Below the pieces are notes generated by a model, which saw nothing but the letters and a program-made list of their open reading frames with translations, did not search any database and was not told the origin of the DNA. Positions 52,548 through 61,787 of a DNA stretch of 64,000 nucleotides are shown here, one piece after another. Positions within the stretch are counted from its first letter, which is position 1, and every line of letters starts with the position of its first letter. Origin of the DNA: Leucobacter sp. cx-328 (GTDB lineage: Bacteria > Actinomycetota > Actinomycetes > Actinomycetales > Microbacteriaceae); the NCBI RefSeq assembly GCF_014530035.1, contig NZ_JACVMX010000002.1, positions 248,001-312,000 of the forward strand, given 5' to 3'. The translations under genes and the position numbers were made by a program.

Positions 52548-53534
52548 TTAGTGCTGGGAGCTGGCGACGATCCGCGCCCCGGTCAGGCGCTCTGCGTGTG
52601 TGGGTGCCGCGAACGCGAGAATGAGCTCATCGGCGTCGGCGTGCTTGCCGAAGGCGTCGAGCTCTTCGCGGACGCGCTCTGGGCCACCGATCGCGGTGTA
52701 ACGGAGCATGCCGCGGATCTGTTCGCCCGCGGGGGTGTCGTAGAGTTCGCCGGCCTGGTCGAGGGTGAGTTCAGTTTCACGGCCGCGGGAAAGGAACTTG
52801 CGCACGCGCTCAAGCTCGCCACGGGTGAACTGTGCCTCGGCTTCCTCATCGGTGTCGGCAGCGACAACGTTCACTGCTGCGAGGACATAGGGCTTCGCGA
52901 GCTGCTCGCTCGGCCGGAAGTTCGCACGGTAGTGCGCCACCGCGGTCGTGAGCGCGTCGGGGGCAAAGTGCGAGGCAAAGCCGTAGGGGAGTCCCAGCTG
53001 CGCGGCCAGGTTCGCGCCAAAGAGGCTTGAGCCGAGAATGGTGAGGGGGACGTTGGTTCCGCGACCGGGGTACGCGTTCACGCCCGTCACCGGGAGGCTC
53101 GAGCCGAGGTACTGCTGCAGCTCGACGACGTCATTCGGGAAGTTCTCCGACGACTGATGCGTGCGGCGCAGCGCGCGGAACGTTGCGCCGTCTGAGCCGG
53201 GTGCGCGGCCGAGTCCGAGATCAATGCGGTTCGGGTGCAGCGTCGCGAGCGTGCCGAACTGCTCGGCGATGACGAGCGGCGAGTGGTTGGGCAGCATGAT
53301 GCCGGCTGAGCCGAGGCGGATGCGTTCCGTCTGCGCCGCAACGTTCGCGATGAGGACAGCGGTCGCGCTCGATGCGATGCCCGACATGTTGTGGTGTTCG
53401 GCGTACCACATGCGGTCGTACCCCAGCGCTTCGGCCGTGCGGGCCAGCTCAACGGAATGGCGGAGGGCTTCGGCGATGTTTCCGCCGTGGTCTACCGTGG
53501 CGAGATCAAGAATGGAAAGTGGCAGCGCGCTCAT
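52548..53534 (-). CDS. LLM-class flavin-dependent oxidoreductase (YhbW-like)
   Basis: Luciferase-like barrel of 328 residues. [29 protein letters not shown] and [45 protein letters not shown] are the features of the YhbW/alkanal-monooxygenase-like group. It uses reduced flavin and oxygen, or F420 in some actinobacteria; the substrate is unknown. It is transcribed alone, and repeat R3 lies 72 bp before its start. It is clearly a different subfamily from the LLM enzyme at 18621. Confidence 0.82.
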   Translation of the reverse strand: MSALPLSILDLATVDHGGNIAEALRHSVELARTAEALGYDRMWYAEHHNMSGIASSATAVLIANVAAQTERIRLGSAGIMLPNHSPLVIAEQFGTLATLHPNRIDLGLGRAPGSDGATFRALRRTHQSSENFPNDVVELQQYLGSSLPVTGVNAYPGRGTNVPLTILGSSLFGANLAAQLGLPYGFASHFAPDALTTAVAHYRANFRPSEQLAKPYVLAAVNVVAADTDEEAEAQFTRGELERVRKFLSRGRETELTLDQAGELYDTPAGEQIRGMLRYTAIGGPERVREELDAFGKHADADELILAFAAPTHAERLTGARIVASSQH

Positions 53535-53605
53535 GCTGGGTATAACGCTTCAGGGGCCGGGGTATTCCCCGGGGGTGTGGGTTGGCCGCCCGCGGGGCGC
53601 TGGCT

Positions 53606-53700
53606 CAACCCCTCGAAAAGGCCCCTTGCACACGAAAAGGGGCCTTTCACACGTATGAAAGACCCCTTTTCGGGAGAAACACCTTGTTTCGCGGGGTTGG
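53606..53700. repeat. Intergenic terminator repeat, copy R3
   Basis: Begins CAACCCCTCGA and ends GCGGGGTTGG. Two overlapping hairpins compete: AAAGGCCCCT with AGGGGCCTTT, or CGAAAAGGGG with CCCCTTTTCG, the latter extended by CTTTCA/TGAAAG. It lies 30 bp after the carboxylase stop. Confidence 0.7.
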
Positions 53701-53730
53701 TCGAGGCCTGCCCCGCGAAGCGACCGAAAC

Positions 53731-55497
53731 TTACTCGGCGTCGGTGATGCTGAGCAGCACGTGGCCGCTCGGTACGGTCTGGCCGACCGGAGCGTCGATT
53801 GCCGAGACGATGCCGTCACGGTGTGCGTAGAGCGACTGCTCCATCTTCATTGCCTCAAGAACGGCGACGAGTTCGCCCTCAGACACCTGCTGGCCCGCTT
53901 CGACTGCAACCTTGACGACGGTCGCCTGCATGGGAGCGACGACTGCGTTGCCGGTTGCGCCCGAGACGCCAGCGCCCTTCGCACGCTTGGGTGCGGGGCC
54001 GCGGGTGACGTCCAGATCAGATGCGGGCAGGAGCGTCATCGGCATCGACACCTCGACGCGACGACCATCGACCTCTACGGCAACGGTCTGGCGGCGCGGA
54101 TCCGTAGCGAGAACGGTGTTCTCGCCTTCCCACGGCTCGATGTCGTTGTTGAACTCGGTTTCGATCCACAGCGTGTAGACGCCGAACTTGCCGTCGGGCG
54201 CAGTAAATGCGGGATCGCTCACGATCTTGCGGTGGAAGGGGAGAACCGTGGGAAGACCCTGGATCTCGAACTCTTCCAGTGCACGGCGGCTGCGCTCGAG
54301 AGCCTCTTCACGGGTTGCGCCGGTGACGATGAGCTTGCCGAGCATCGAGTCGAACGAACCCGAGATGACATCGCCCGACTGCACGCCGGTATCGATGCGG
54401 ACGCCGGGGCCGAGCGGCGGACGGAAGACCGCAACCGGGCCGGGAGCGGGGAGGAAGCCGTTGCCGGGATCTTCGCCGTTGAGGCGGAACTCGAACGAGT
54501 GGCCCTTAGCGACGGGGTCGCCGTACTCGATGGTGCCGCCTTCTGCGATGCGGAACTGCTCGCGCACGAGGTCGATGCCCGTGATCTCTTCCGAGACACA
54601 GTGCTCAACCTGGAGGCGGGTGTTCACCTCGAGGAACGAAACGGTGCCGTCCTTCGCGACGAGGAACTCACAGGTACCTGCGCCGACGTAGCCGACCTCC
54701 TTGAGGATGGCCTTCGACGAGCTGTAGAGACGCTCGATCTGGTCATCGGTGAGGAACGGCGCGGGCGCCTCCTCCACAAGCTTCTGGTGACGGCGCTGCA
54801 GCGAGCAGTCACGCGTCGAAACGACAACAACGTTGCCGTGTTCGTCGGCGAGGCACTGGGTCTCAACGTGGCGGGGCTTTTCGAGGTACTTCTCGACGAA
54901 GCATTCGCCGCGGCCGAACGCTGCGACAGCCTCACGGGTTGCCGACTCGAAGAGCTCAGCAACCTCGTCGCGCTCGTAGGCAACCTTCAGGCCACGACCG
55001 CCGCCGCCGAATGCAGCCTTGATGGCGATGGGGAGGCCGACCTCGTCAGCGAATGCGAGGACTTCGTCAGCGTTCTGCACGGGATCGCTGGTGCCCGCAG
55101 CGAGCGGAGCGCCAACTTTCTCGGCGACGTGACGTGCGCTGACCTTGTCGCCGAGGCGTTCGATCGCCTCGGGGCTCGGGCCGATCCAGGTGAGGCCCTG
55201 ATCGATGACCGCCTGCGCGAACGCAGCGTTCTCAGCGAGGAAGCCGTAGCCGGGGTGAACGGCGTCTGCGCCCGAGCGGCGAGCAACTGCGAGGAGCTTC
55301 TCTACAACCAGGTAGGTCTCGGCGCTGGTGGTGCCGTGCAGGGCGTATGCCTCGTCGGCAAGCTGGGCGTGGAGTGCGTCGCGGTCCTGATCCGCATACA
55401 CGGCAACGGATGCAATACCGCTGTCCTGGGCAGCACGAATAATACGTACTGCGATTTCTCCACGGTTGGCAATGAGCACTTTACGAATGCGCGACAT
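53731..55497 (-). CDS. Acyl-CoA carboxylase alpha chain (biotin carboxylase + biotin carrier)
   Basis: Two-part protein of 588 residues. The biotin carboxylase half starts [19 protein letters not shown], with [13 protein letters not shown] as the ATP-grasp glycine loop and [12 protein letters not shown] at the metal and bicarbonate site. The C-terminal carrier domain has the biotin lysine K551 in LEAMKMEQS. It carboxylates biotin for acetyl- or propionyl-CoA carboxylase; the carboxyltransferase (beta) gene is not in the window. ATG 55497 is the family start. Malonyl-CoA from this enzyme feeds fatty-acid elongation, where the neighbouring Had proteins would act. Confidence 0.9.
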   Translation of the reverse strand: MSRIRKVLIANRGEIAVRIIRAAQDSGIASVAVYADQDRDALHAQLADEAYALHGTTSAETYLVVEKLLAVARRSGADAVHPGYGFLAENAAFAQAVIDQGLTWIGPSPEAIERLGDKVSARHVAEKVGAPLAAGTSDPVQNADEVLAFADEVGLPIAIKAAFGGGGRGLKVAYERDEVAELFESATREAVAAFGRGECFVEKYLEKPRHVETQCLADEHGNVVVVSTRDCSLQRRHQKLVEEAPAPFLTDDQIERLYSSSKAILKEVGYVGAGTCEFLVAKDGTVSFLEVNTRLQVEHCVSEEITGIDLVREQFRIAEGGTIEYGDPVAKGHSFEFRLNGEDPGNGFLPAPGPVAVFRPPLGPGVRIDTGVQSGDVISGSFDSMLGKLIVTGATREEALERSRRALEEFEIQGLPTVLPFHRKIVSDPAFTAPDGKFGVYTLWIETEFNNDIEPWEGENTVLATDPRRQTVAVEVDGRRVEVSMPMTLLPASDLDVTRGPAPKRAKGAGVSGATGNAVVAPMQATVVKVAVEAGQQVSEGELVAVLEAMKMEQSLYAHRDGIVSAIDAPVGQTVPSGHVLLSITDAE

Positions 55498-55651
55498 AAG
55501 GTTAAGCCTATTCCAGTGGATGTCTCTCAACTTGGATATTCCCAACAAACCTCGCCCGGAATCTATTGCTGGATGGCACAGGAGTGGGTTGGATCCGCGC
55601 ACTGCGGCCCGGGCAATACCGGCCACGAGGCGCGCTCTGTAGACTGAACGC

Positions 55652-56098
55652 GTGGTCAATCCAGAGATTCAGGGGCGTGAGTATCCGCCCACTAAGCCGT
55701 ACCTCGTAGGTCGCGAGAAAGTCCGCGAGTTCGCGCGCGCCGTACTCAGCGCTTCTCCGCTGCACACCGATGTTGAAGCAGCACAGGCCGCTGGTTTCGC
55801 TGACGTTGTTGCTCCTCCTACTTTTGCCGTTGTTGTTCAGGAGTCGACCCTCGCTCAGCTGCTCGCTGACGAGGAAGCTGGCGTTGACTTCAGCCGCGTC
55901 GTTCACGGTGATCAACGCTTCACTTACACGCGTCCGATCGTTGCTGGCGATGAGCTCACCGCGACGCTCACGATCGCTGCAGTGAAGCAGCTCGGTGGTC
56001 ATTCGATGGTGACTGCGTCGAGCAACATCGTTGACGCGGCAGGCGAGCATGTCGTCACCGCGATCTCGACCCTCGTTGTGAGAGGAGAAGAGGCATGA
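55652..56098 (+). CDS. hadA: MaoC-like dehydratase N-terminal protein (HadA-like)
   Basis: Hot-dog fold protein of 148 residues, of the FAS1-like dehydratase (UPF0336) group. [21 protein letters not shown] is the family start and [10 protein letters not shown] and [20 protein letters not shown] the conserved core. It lacks the catalytic hydratase motif and in mycobacteria HadA pairs with HadB to dehydrate 3-hydroxyacyl-ACP. It overlaps hadB by 4 bp. The GTG start is 154 bp from the divergent carboxylase gene. Confidence 0.85.
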   Translation: MVNPEIQGREYPPTKPYLVGREKVREFARAVLSASPLHTDVEAAQAAGFADVVAPPTFAVVVQESTLAQLLADEEAGVDFSRVVHGDQRFTYTRPIVAGDELTATLTIAAVKQLGGHSMVTASSNIVDAAGEHVVTAISTLVVRGEEA

Positions 56099-56520
56099 CC
56101 TCTCCCGTTTTTGAGAACCTCACCGTCGGCGATGTCGTCGCTGAGAGTGAGCTCGACTTCAGCCGTGACACCCTTGTGCGTTACGCAGGTGCTTCGGGCG
56201 ACTTCAACCCCATCCACTATCGCGATGACGTCGCGCAGTCGGTCGGCCTCCCCGGCGTCCTCGCGCACGGCATGCTCACCATGGGCGCAGCTGGTTCGGT
56301 TGCGACCAACTGGCTTGGCGCGGCGGCCTGGGTTAAGGACTACCAGTCACGTTTCACCCGTCCGGTTCCCGTTGACGCCGTCGCAGGTGCAACCGTGACC
56401 GTTACCGCTACCGTTGGCGCGCTTGACGCTGATGCTCGCACCGCGCGCATCGACCTCAAGGTGGTCTTCGACGGTTCGACCGTGCTGGGTAAGGCTCAGC
56501 TGCTCGCGGCGTTCGCGTGA
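56095..56520 (+). CDS. hadB: MaoC-like (3R)-hydroxyacyl dehydratase (HadB-like)
   Basis: Hot-dog dehydratase of 141 residues. YAGASGDFNPIHYRDDVA carries the catalytic Asp and His of the MaoC hydratase motif, and LPGVLAHGMLTMGAAGS the helix that follows. With the HadA-like partner it would remove water from 3-hydroxyacyl chains in fatty-acid elongation. It overlaps hadA (ATGA) and murB (GTGA), a common actinobacterial gene order. Confidence 0.88.
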   Translation: MTSPVFENLTVGDVVAESELDFSRDTLVRYAGASGDFNPIHYRDDVAQSVGLPGVLAHGMLTMGAAGSVATNWLGAAAWVKDYQSRFTRPVPVDAVAGATVTVTATVGALDADARTARIDLKVVFDGSTVLGKAQLLAAFA

Positions 56521-57689
56521 AGCACGGTGCAGTGGCGGAATCCGCTGCGGAGACCGCTCCGACCCTAGCCGAACTCACGACGATGCGCGTGGGCGGCCCG
56601 GCCGAGCGCGTGCTCGTCGCGAAGACCCGCGAAGACCTCGTCGAAATGGCTGAGGAGCTGTGGGACGAGGGCGAGCCGTGGCTCTTGCTTGGCGGCGGCT
56701 CAAACACAATCGTCTCCGACGCTGGCTACCCCGGCACTGTGCTGCTCGTTCGCACGAGCGGAATCGAGCGGATCCCTGATCCCGATCTTGCCCCCGGCAT
56801 CGTGCGCCTGCGGGTGCAGGCTGGTCATGACTGGGACGAACTTGTCGCTACCTGCGTTACTCAGGGGCTTGCTGGCATCGAAGTACTTTCTGGTATCCCT
56901 GGTCTTGCGGGTGCTGCACCCGTGCAGAACATCGGTGCATACGGGCAAGAGCTTTCGGATGTGCTGCATTCGATTGAATTCCTTCCTGGTGATTTTGCGT
57001 CTGATGGCGAGGTTCGCCGCATGTCGGTTTCCGAGCTTGAGCTTGGCTACCGTGATTCGGTAATTAAGCAGGGCCTCGAAGGCGTTGTGCTGTCGATCGA
57101 TCTGTTGCTTCGTGACAGCGATGGCGGATCGGCTACTGCTCCCGTGCAGTACGAGCAGTTGGCGCGTGCACTTGGCGTCGAGCTTGGTGCCGATGTGCCG
57201 ATCGGCGTCGTCCGTGACTCGGTGCTGCGACTTCGGTCGAGCAAGGGCATGGTGCTGAACGCGGATGATCGCGACAGTTGGAGCGCGGGCTCGTTCTTCA
57301 CGAACCCGATTGTGTCGGAGTCGTTTGCACGAACTCTCCCGGAAAATGCTCCGCGCTTCCCTGTGAGCAACGTTGAGCCAGTAGCGGTCGCAACGACGTT
57401 CGAGGAGCTTGCTCGCGGTGTCGAGCTTCGGGTCGCCCCGCCAGCCGCTGAGCAGCGTGTGAAGCTGTCTGCTGCGTGGCTGATTGAGAACGCGGGCGTA
57501 CCGAAGGGCTTCCGCCTGCCTGGATCTGGATCTGCGATTTCGTCGAAGCACACGCTCGCCTTGACGAACCGTGGGGGCGCATCCGCTGCTGACGTAGCCG
57601 AGCTTGCCCGATTCGTCGTACAGCGCGTCCAGCAGGAGTTCGGTGTCATCTTGGTGCCCGAGCCCAACCTCTACGGGCTGCAGGTCTAG
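56517..57689 (+). CDS. murB: UDP-N-acetylenolpyruvoylglucosamine reductase
   Basis: Peptidoglycan precursor enzyme of 390 residues that reduces UDP-GlcNAc-enolpyruvate to UDP-MurNAc with NADPH and FAD. TTMRVGGPAERVL begins the conserved part; LLLGGGSNTIVSDAGYPGTVLLV binds FAD; GIPGLAGAAPVQNIGAYGQE is the family signature; SWSAGSFFTNPIV holds the catalytic Ser; and VPEPNLYG carries the C-terminal Glu. It starts at GTG overlapping hadB. Repeat R4 follows 18 bp after the stop. Confidence 0.93.
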   Translation: MKHGAVAESAAETAPTLAELTTMRVGGPAERVLVAKTREDLVEMAEELWDEGEPWLLLGGGSNTIVSDAGYPGTVLLVRTSGIERIPDPDLAPGIVRLRVQAGHDWDELVATCVTQGLAGIEVLSGIPGLAGAAPVQNIGAYGQELSDVLHSIEFLPGDFASDGEVRRMSVSELELGYRDSVIKQGLEGVVLSIDLLLRDSDGGSATAPVQYEQLARALGVELGADVPIGVVRDSVLRLRSSKGMVLNADDRDSWSAGSFFTNPIVSESFARTLPENAPRFPVSNVEPVAVATTFEELARGVELRVAPPAAEQRVKLSAAWLIENAGVPKGFRLPGSGSAISSKHTLALTNRGGASAADVAELARFVVQRVQQEFGVILVPEPNLYGLQV

Positions 57690-57707
57690 CCTTCCGCTTT
57701 TTACGCT

Positions 57708-57806
57708 CAAACCCCCGAGATTGGCAGTTGTTGCCGAGATCGATAGTTTCTGCGGTGCGAAAGGGGTCGTTTCGAGAGAAACGGCCCCTTTCGCCGTGTT
57801 TAGGGC
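57708..57806. repeat. Intergenic terminator repeat, copy R4
   Basis: CAAACCCCCGAGATTGGCAG opens the element. The main stem is 17 bp with one G-U pair (57757-57773 and 57778-57794) and loop GAGA. It lies between the convergent murB and AbiEi-like genes and is closest in sequence to R1. Confidence 0.75.
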
Positions 57807-57814
57807 GCTGCAAT

Positions 57815-58828
57815 TCATACGAGAAGTTCCCCGCGTCGAGGCGCCGAACGGGGTGGGGTGGGGATCCGCATCTGTACAAGCCACCGCGAAAAGTCATTGA
57901 CCGAGCGAAGTTCGGTGGCTCCCCATCGGATGAGGCGCTTGCCGGTCTGCCCGACAATCCAGTCGGTGCGGCGCTTCTCCTGTAGCAACACGGCATCGGG
58001 GGAGCGGCCCGCGAGCATTGTCGGATCGCGGTATTTCACCAGCCCGTCGACTTCGCCGAGTACGTTGTGCTCCGGCAGTTCAAAGTCGAGCCGGTACAGC
58101 CCGCCATCTCGAGCGCGCACCTCTACCTGGGTTCGAGTCAGGTGTCCGAGCGCCGTGAGGTAGAGCCTGCTGACGCTTTCCAAGGGCGAATCGGCGGCGG
58201 GATCCACGATGCCAATGAGATTCCGTGCTCGCCGGCAGCCGCGCTGCATTTCTTCCGCGTCCATGGTTGTGAGCAACGCTGATTTCCATGCGCTGAGCGC
58301 GAGCCCGCCGGCCGTGGTGTGCCGCGCAGCCTGGTCAAGCACGCCGATCGCGACCTCGTGCGTGGACGTGCACGCGACATCGAGCGCCGTGCGATCGAGC
58401 GTAGTAAACCGCAGGCCGTATCGCTCAATAGTTTGCGCTGGGTCAGTGTGAGCAACGCTGGTAGAACGAACGCGCGCCTGCTGGAAGCGGTAGATCGGCA
58501 GACCGTGCAAGATCGCCGCAGAGTGGTGCGAGAAGACCGGCAGGGTGACCGCCGTGCGAGCCGTGGCGACAATCTGCGTCAGGTGTCGGGCTTCTGGTGA
58601 CAGATCACGCCAATAATCGTGGGCAACGTAGACTCCGCGGCGGATCCGCACCAACTGTTTGGCCTCACACCGCGCGGCGATCTGCTGGTCTGAAAGCCCG
58701 AGGCGCACAAGCTGGCTGCGGGTGCGCAGTTCGGCATCTGCGTGCGCGAGTGCGTCCGCGATGGCTTGGTCGCAGGGCGGGCCCGGGGTCGAACGTGACG
58801 GGTGGTTTGGAGACAACGTGTTGAACAT
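57815..58828 (-). CDS. AbiEi antitoxin-like / DUF559-type protein
   Basis: Protein of 337 residues. Residues about 25-70 (RTRSQLVRLGLSDQQIAARCEAKQLVRIRRGVYVAH) are the winged-helix start seen in AbiEi-like antitoxins. The C-terminal part (YRLDFELPEHNVLGEVDGLVKYRD ... LQEKRRTDWI) resembles the DUF559/very-short-patch endonuclease fold with D...E-x-D residues. The pairing is common in actinobacteria, often without the AbiEii toxin gene, and none is next to this one. Nucleic-acid binding or cleavage is a guess. ATG 58828 is the likely start; 50 earlier codons overlap repeat R5. Confidence 0.72.
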   Translation of the reverse strand: MFNTLSPNHPSRSTPGPPCDQAIADALAHADAELRTRSQLVRLGLSDQQIAARCEAKQLVRIRRGVYVAHDYWRDLSPEARHLTQIVATARTAVTLPVFSHHSAAILHGLPIYRFQQARVRSTSVAHTDPAQTIERYGLRFTTLDRTALDVACTSTHEVAIGVLDQAARHTTAGGLALSAWKSALLTTMDAEEMQRGCRRARNLIGIVDPAADSPLESVSRLYLTALGHLTRTQVEVRARDGGLYRLDFELPEHNVLGEVDGLVKYRDPTMLAGRSPDAVLLQEKRRTDWIVGQTGKRLIRWGATELRSVNDFSRWLVQMRIPTPPRSAPRRGELLV

Positions 58829-58927
58829 GCCACGAGTTTGGTGGGCTGGCGGCGGACGAACAAGGAACGAAATCGACGCTTGTGGATAAGCTTCGCGGCC
58901 CTGCGCAGACTCTGCCCGACGCGCCCT

Positions 58928-59021
58928 CAACCCGTCGAGATTAGGGTTTTCTGCCGAAAACGCTCCTTGCTCACGCAAGAAAGGCCCTGTTTCGGGTGAA
59001 ACAGGGCCTTTCGGAGGGTTG
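58928..59021. repeat. Intergenic terminator repeat, copy R5
   Basis: CAACCCGTCGAGATTAGGG opens it and GGAGGGTTGG closes it. The stem is a perfect 15 bp (58979-58993 and 58998-59012) with loop GGGT. It lies 62 bp after the sulfhydrylase stop on the minus strand. Confidence 0.75.
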
Positions 59022-59030
59022 GACCCTGGG

Positions 59031-59071
59031 CAGCCAGGGGGCAGCCAGGGGGCAGCCAGGGGCAGCCCGGG
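59031..59071. repeat. 11-bp tandem repeat
   Basis: CAGCCAGGGGG repeats about 3.7 times in a row with slight decay in the last unit, between R5 and the sulfhydrylase stop. No coding role. Confidence 0.7.
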
Positions 59072-59082
59072 CCAGCGAAGAA

Positions 59083-60483
59083 CTACAGCGCGGCGACGCG
59101 ATCGAGGCCAGCGCGCAGATCCGTGATGAGGTCTTCGACGCTTTCAATGCCGACTGATAGACGCAGCAGGCCGGGGGTGATGCCAAGGCGCTCGTTGATC
59201 TCGGGCGTGAAGCTCGCGTGGGTCGACGTTCCGGGGTGGATGATCATCGAGCGGGTGTCGCCGATGCCGGTCATGCGAGAGAAGATGCGCAGGCCGTCGG
59301 TGAACGCCCGTGCGCCTTCGATGCCGCCGCGCACGGTCACACCGAAAACGGAGCCGGTGTTTGCGTAGGTGCCGGTCGCGTCGAGACCGTAGTCGCGTGC
59401 TGCGAGGTCGAACAGCGGGTTCGACGGCAGGCCGGCGTAGTCGACAGATTCCACCTCAGGCTGAGTTTCAAGCCATGCTGCGATCCGCTGTGTAGACGCA
59501 ACGTGACGTTCCATACGCAGTGACAGGGTTTCCATGCCCTGCTGCAGCAGGAATCCGCTGAATGGTGAGAGAGCCGGGCCGATATCGTTCACGACCTGTT
59601 CGCGGGCTGCGCGGGCGTATGCGTGGGCGGTGCCGAATCGCTCGAAGATCGAACGAGCGCCAGGTCGAGGTGCGTTGTTGATGAGCGGGTAGCTTCGGCC
59701 AGCCGCCTCTGCTGCGGGCCAGTCGAACGTGCCCCCATCAACGATCGCGCCGCCAACTGCGGTGCCGTGACCGGTCAGGAACTTGGTCGTGGAGTGCACG
59801 ACGATGTTCGCGCCGTGTTCAATCGGACGGATGAGCGCCGGGGTGCCGACAGTGTTGTCCACAACGAGCGGAAGATTGTATTTCGCTGCAATTGACGCGA
59901 TCCTGTGCAAATCGGTGACGTCGTTGCGCGGGTTCGGAACAGTCTCCGTGTAGATCGCCTTCGTATTGGGGCGGATCATCGCCTCCCACTCGGCATCGTC
60001 GTTTGCGTCCCAGACGTAATCGACCTCGATGCCGAAACGCTTGAAACTACGACCGAAGAGAATGCGGGTGCCGCCGTAGATCGACGCGGTCGACACGATG
60101 TGATCGCCACTCTGTGCGAGTGTGAAGAGCGCCGACGAGATTGCTGCCTGGCCGCTCGACACTGCAACAGCCTCGGTTCCACCCTCGAGCGACGCGAGAC
60201 GCTGCTCAGCGACCGTGTTCGTTGGGTTTCCCTGTCGAGAATAAATGGCCGAAGGAGGCTCTTGTGGGAAGACGTCAGGCTCTTCCATTGAACCGCGTGC
60301 TGGGCGACCCTGGAATCGCGCGACGCAGTCATCAAAATCTTCGAAGACGTAGCCAGCTGAGAGCGCAAGCGGGGGGATCCGCACGCCGTGGTTCTGGTCT
60401 TCGTACTCACCAACGTGTACCTGACGGGTGTCGAAGCCGTACCCAGCCCAGTCGTATTCGGGGCGTACTGCTGCTGCGCTCAT
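59083..60483 (-). CDS. O-acetylhomoserine sulfhydrylase-type PLP enzyme
   Basis: Cys/Met-metabolism PLP enzyme of 466 residues. IYSRQGNPTNTVAEQRLASLEGG, SSGQAAISSALFTLAQSGDHIV, VVDNTVGTP and HSTTKFLTGHGTAVGG (PLP lysine) match O-acetylhomoserine aminocarboxypropyltransferase. It makes homocysteine (or methionine) from O-acetylhomoserine and sulfide (or methanethiol). It overlaps the preceding C-S lyase gene by 4 bp, so sulfur released by that enzyme could be reused here. The start at 60483 gives a normal family length. Confidence 0.88.
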   Translation of the reverse strand: MSAAAVRPEYDWAGYGFDTRQVHVGEYEDQNHGVRIPPLALSAGYVFEDFDDCVARFQGRPARGSMEEPDVFPQEPPSAIYSRQGNPTNTVAEQRLASLEGGTEAVAVSSGQAAISSALFTLAQSGDHIVSTASIYGGTRILFGRSFKRFGIEVDYVWDANDDAEWEAMIRPNTKAIYTETVPNPRNDVTDLHRIASIAAKYNLPLVVDNTVGTPALIRPIEHGANIVVHSTTKFLTGHGTAVGGAIVDGGTFDWPAAEAAGRSYPLINNAPRPGARSIFERFGTAHAYARAAREQVVNDIGPALSPFSGFLLQQGMETLSLRMERHVASTQRIAAWLETQPEVESVDYAGLPSNPLFDLAARDYGLDATGTYANTGSVFGVTVRGGIEGARAFTDGLRIFSRMTGIGDTRSMIIHPGTSTHASFTPEINERLGITPGLLRLSVGIESVEDLITDLRAGLDRVAAL

Positions 60484-61718
60484 CGTACGGTTCCTTCGAC
60501 AGTAGTGGTGTGTGTATCAGCGGCTGGAGTCGAGGGGAGAATAGCGGCAATTCTGCGGATCGCCTCGCGGATCGTCTCAGGCGCACACGCGAGGTTGATC
60601 CGCACATGGCCTTGGCCACCCTCACCAAAGAACGCACCGTTGTTGAAAGCGACCTTTGCATCATTCAGGATGCGCTCGTAGGGATCGTCACCGAGCCCAG
60701 CCTCGCGGAAATCAAGCCACGAAACGTAGCTTGCCGCGGGTCGCGTGTGAACGACCCTGGGAAGGTGAGCGGAGACGAGCTCAGCGAGCAGGTCATCGTT
60801 GGCCTTGATCTGCGCAATTGCTCGGTCGAGCCAGTCACGGGCCTCAGTGAATGCGGCAACACCAGCGTGCAAACCAAGGATGCTCGAACGGGTGACTGCT
60901 TCGGGCGGCAGCTTGTCGAGCAGTTCCGCCGAACGATCGTCAGCAGCGACCAAGACTGCACACTTCGCGCCGGCGATGTTCCACCCCTTACTCGCAGAGG
61001 TCGACGCGAGCGCGAGAGTGCCAGCCTCTGCCGCGACCGGCGCGAACGGCATGAACGCCGCGGGGTCGTGAACCAGCGGAGCGTGAATCTCGTCCGAAAC
61101 AACGAACACATCGTATTTCGCAGCGAGTTCAGCAAGTGCGGTGAGCTCAGCATGTGTAAACACGATGCCGTGCGGGTTATGGGGGTTACAGAGAATAAAT
61201 GCGTCAATGCCCGCAGCGAACTCGCGTTCGATTGCTTCGAGATCGAGGCCGCCAGCTTCGTCGGTGCCGGGACCGGGCACGACGAGCGGTACCTGCACGG
61301 TCTCAAACGAAAGCTCCTCAAGCATCTCGAAGAAGCCGGGGTACGTCGGAACCGGAATCGCGAGTCGGCCGCCAGCAGGACGACCAACGCGAAGCGCCTC
61401 GACGACGCCGGTAGCGACATCGGTGACAAGGCGCACATGATCCTCGTTGACGTCCCAACCCCAACGGTCGCGGGCAAAACCTGCGAATGCGGGAGCCAGC
61501 GGGCCCGGGCTGTCGAGGTAGCCAATGTCCGAGTTCTCGATCCGCTCAATGAGTGCGCGCTTGATCTCGGGTGCGATCGTGAAGTCCATCTCAGCGACGA
61601 ACATTGGAAGGATGTCGGCGGGGAACCGCGTCCACTTCAAGCTCGTGCGTTCGTTGCGCAGCAGTGCGGGGTCGAGTGCGGCAAACGGGACGCCGCTGGG
61701 ATCGGTACAGTCGCTCAT
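60480..61718 (-). CDS. MalY/PatB-type C-S lyase (aminotransferase fold)
   Basis: PLP enzyme of 412 residues. LKWTRFPADILPMFVAEMDF is the start typical of PatB/MalY cystathionine beta-lyases, FILCNPHNPHGIVF binds PLP, VVSDEIHAPL contains the conserved Asp and TSASKGWNIAGAKCA the PLP lysine. It cleaves cysteine S-conjugates or cystathionine to pyruvate, ammonia and a thiol. It is the first gene of a pair with the sulfhydrylase. It could also act on cysteine conjugates made available by the 16-20 kb operon, but nothing links the two directly. Confidence 0.87.
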   Translation of the reverse strand: MSDCTDPSGVPFAALDPALLRNERTSLKWTRFPADILPMFVAEMDFTIAPEIKRALIERIENSDIGYLDSPGPLAPAFAGFARDRWGWDVNEDHVRLVTDVATGVVEALRVGRPAGGRLAIPVPTYPGFFEMLEELSFETVQVPLVVPGPGTDEAGGLDLEAIEREFAAGIDAFILCNPHNPHGIVFTHAELTALAELAAKYDVFVVSDEIHAPLVHDPAAFMPFAPVAAEAGTLALASTSASKGWNIAGAKCAVLVAADDRSAELLDKLPPEAVTRSSILGLHAGVAAFTEARDWLDRAIAQIKANDDLLAELVSAHLPRVVHTRPAASYVSWLDFREAGLGDDPYERILNDAKVAFNNGAFFGEGGQGHVRINLACAPETIREAIRRIAAILPSTPAADTHTTTVEGTVR

Positions 61719-61787
61719 ACTCTCATCTTCACGCTCGCGACCGATTTTGCCGAACCCTTTTGTAAGCGGGTGTCATATTCTGAGGAC

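Noticed and set aside
53761-55647. 628-codon open frame on the plus strand opposite the carboxylase gene
   Set aside because: Antisense shadow of a protein with intact biotin carboxylase and biotin-carrier motifs.
60141-61787. Long N-terminal extension of the dGTPase frame
   Set aside because: The extension runs antisense through the C-S lyase gene; the family start is at 61788 with a ribosome site.
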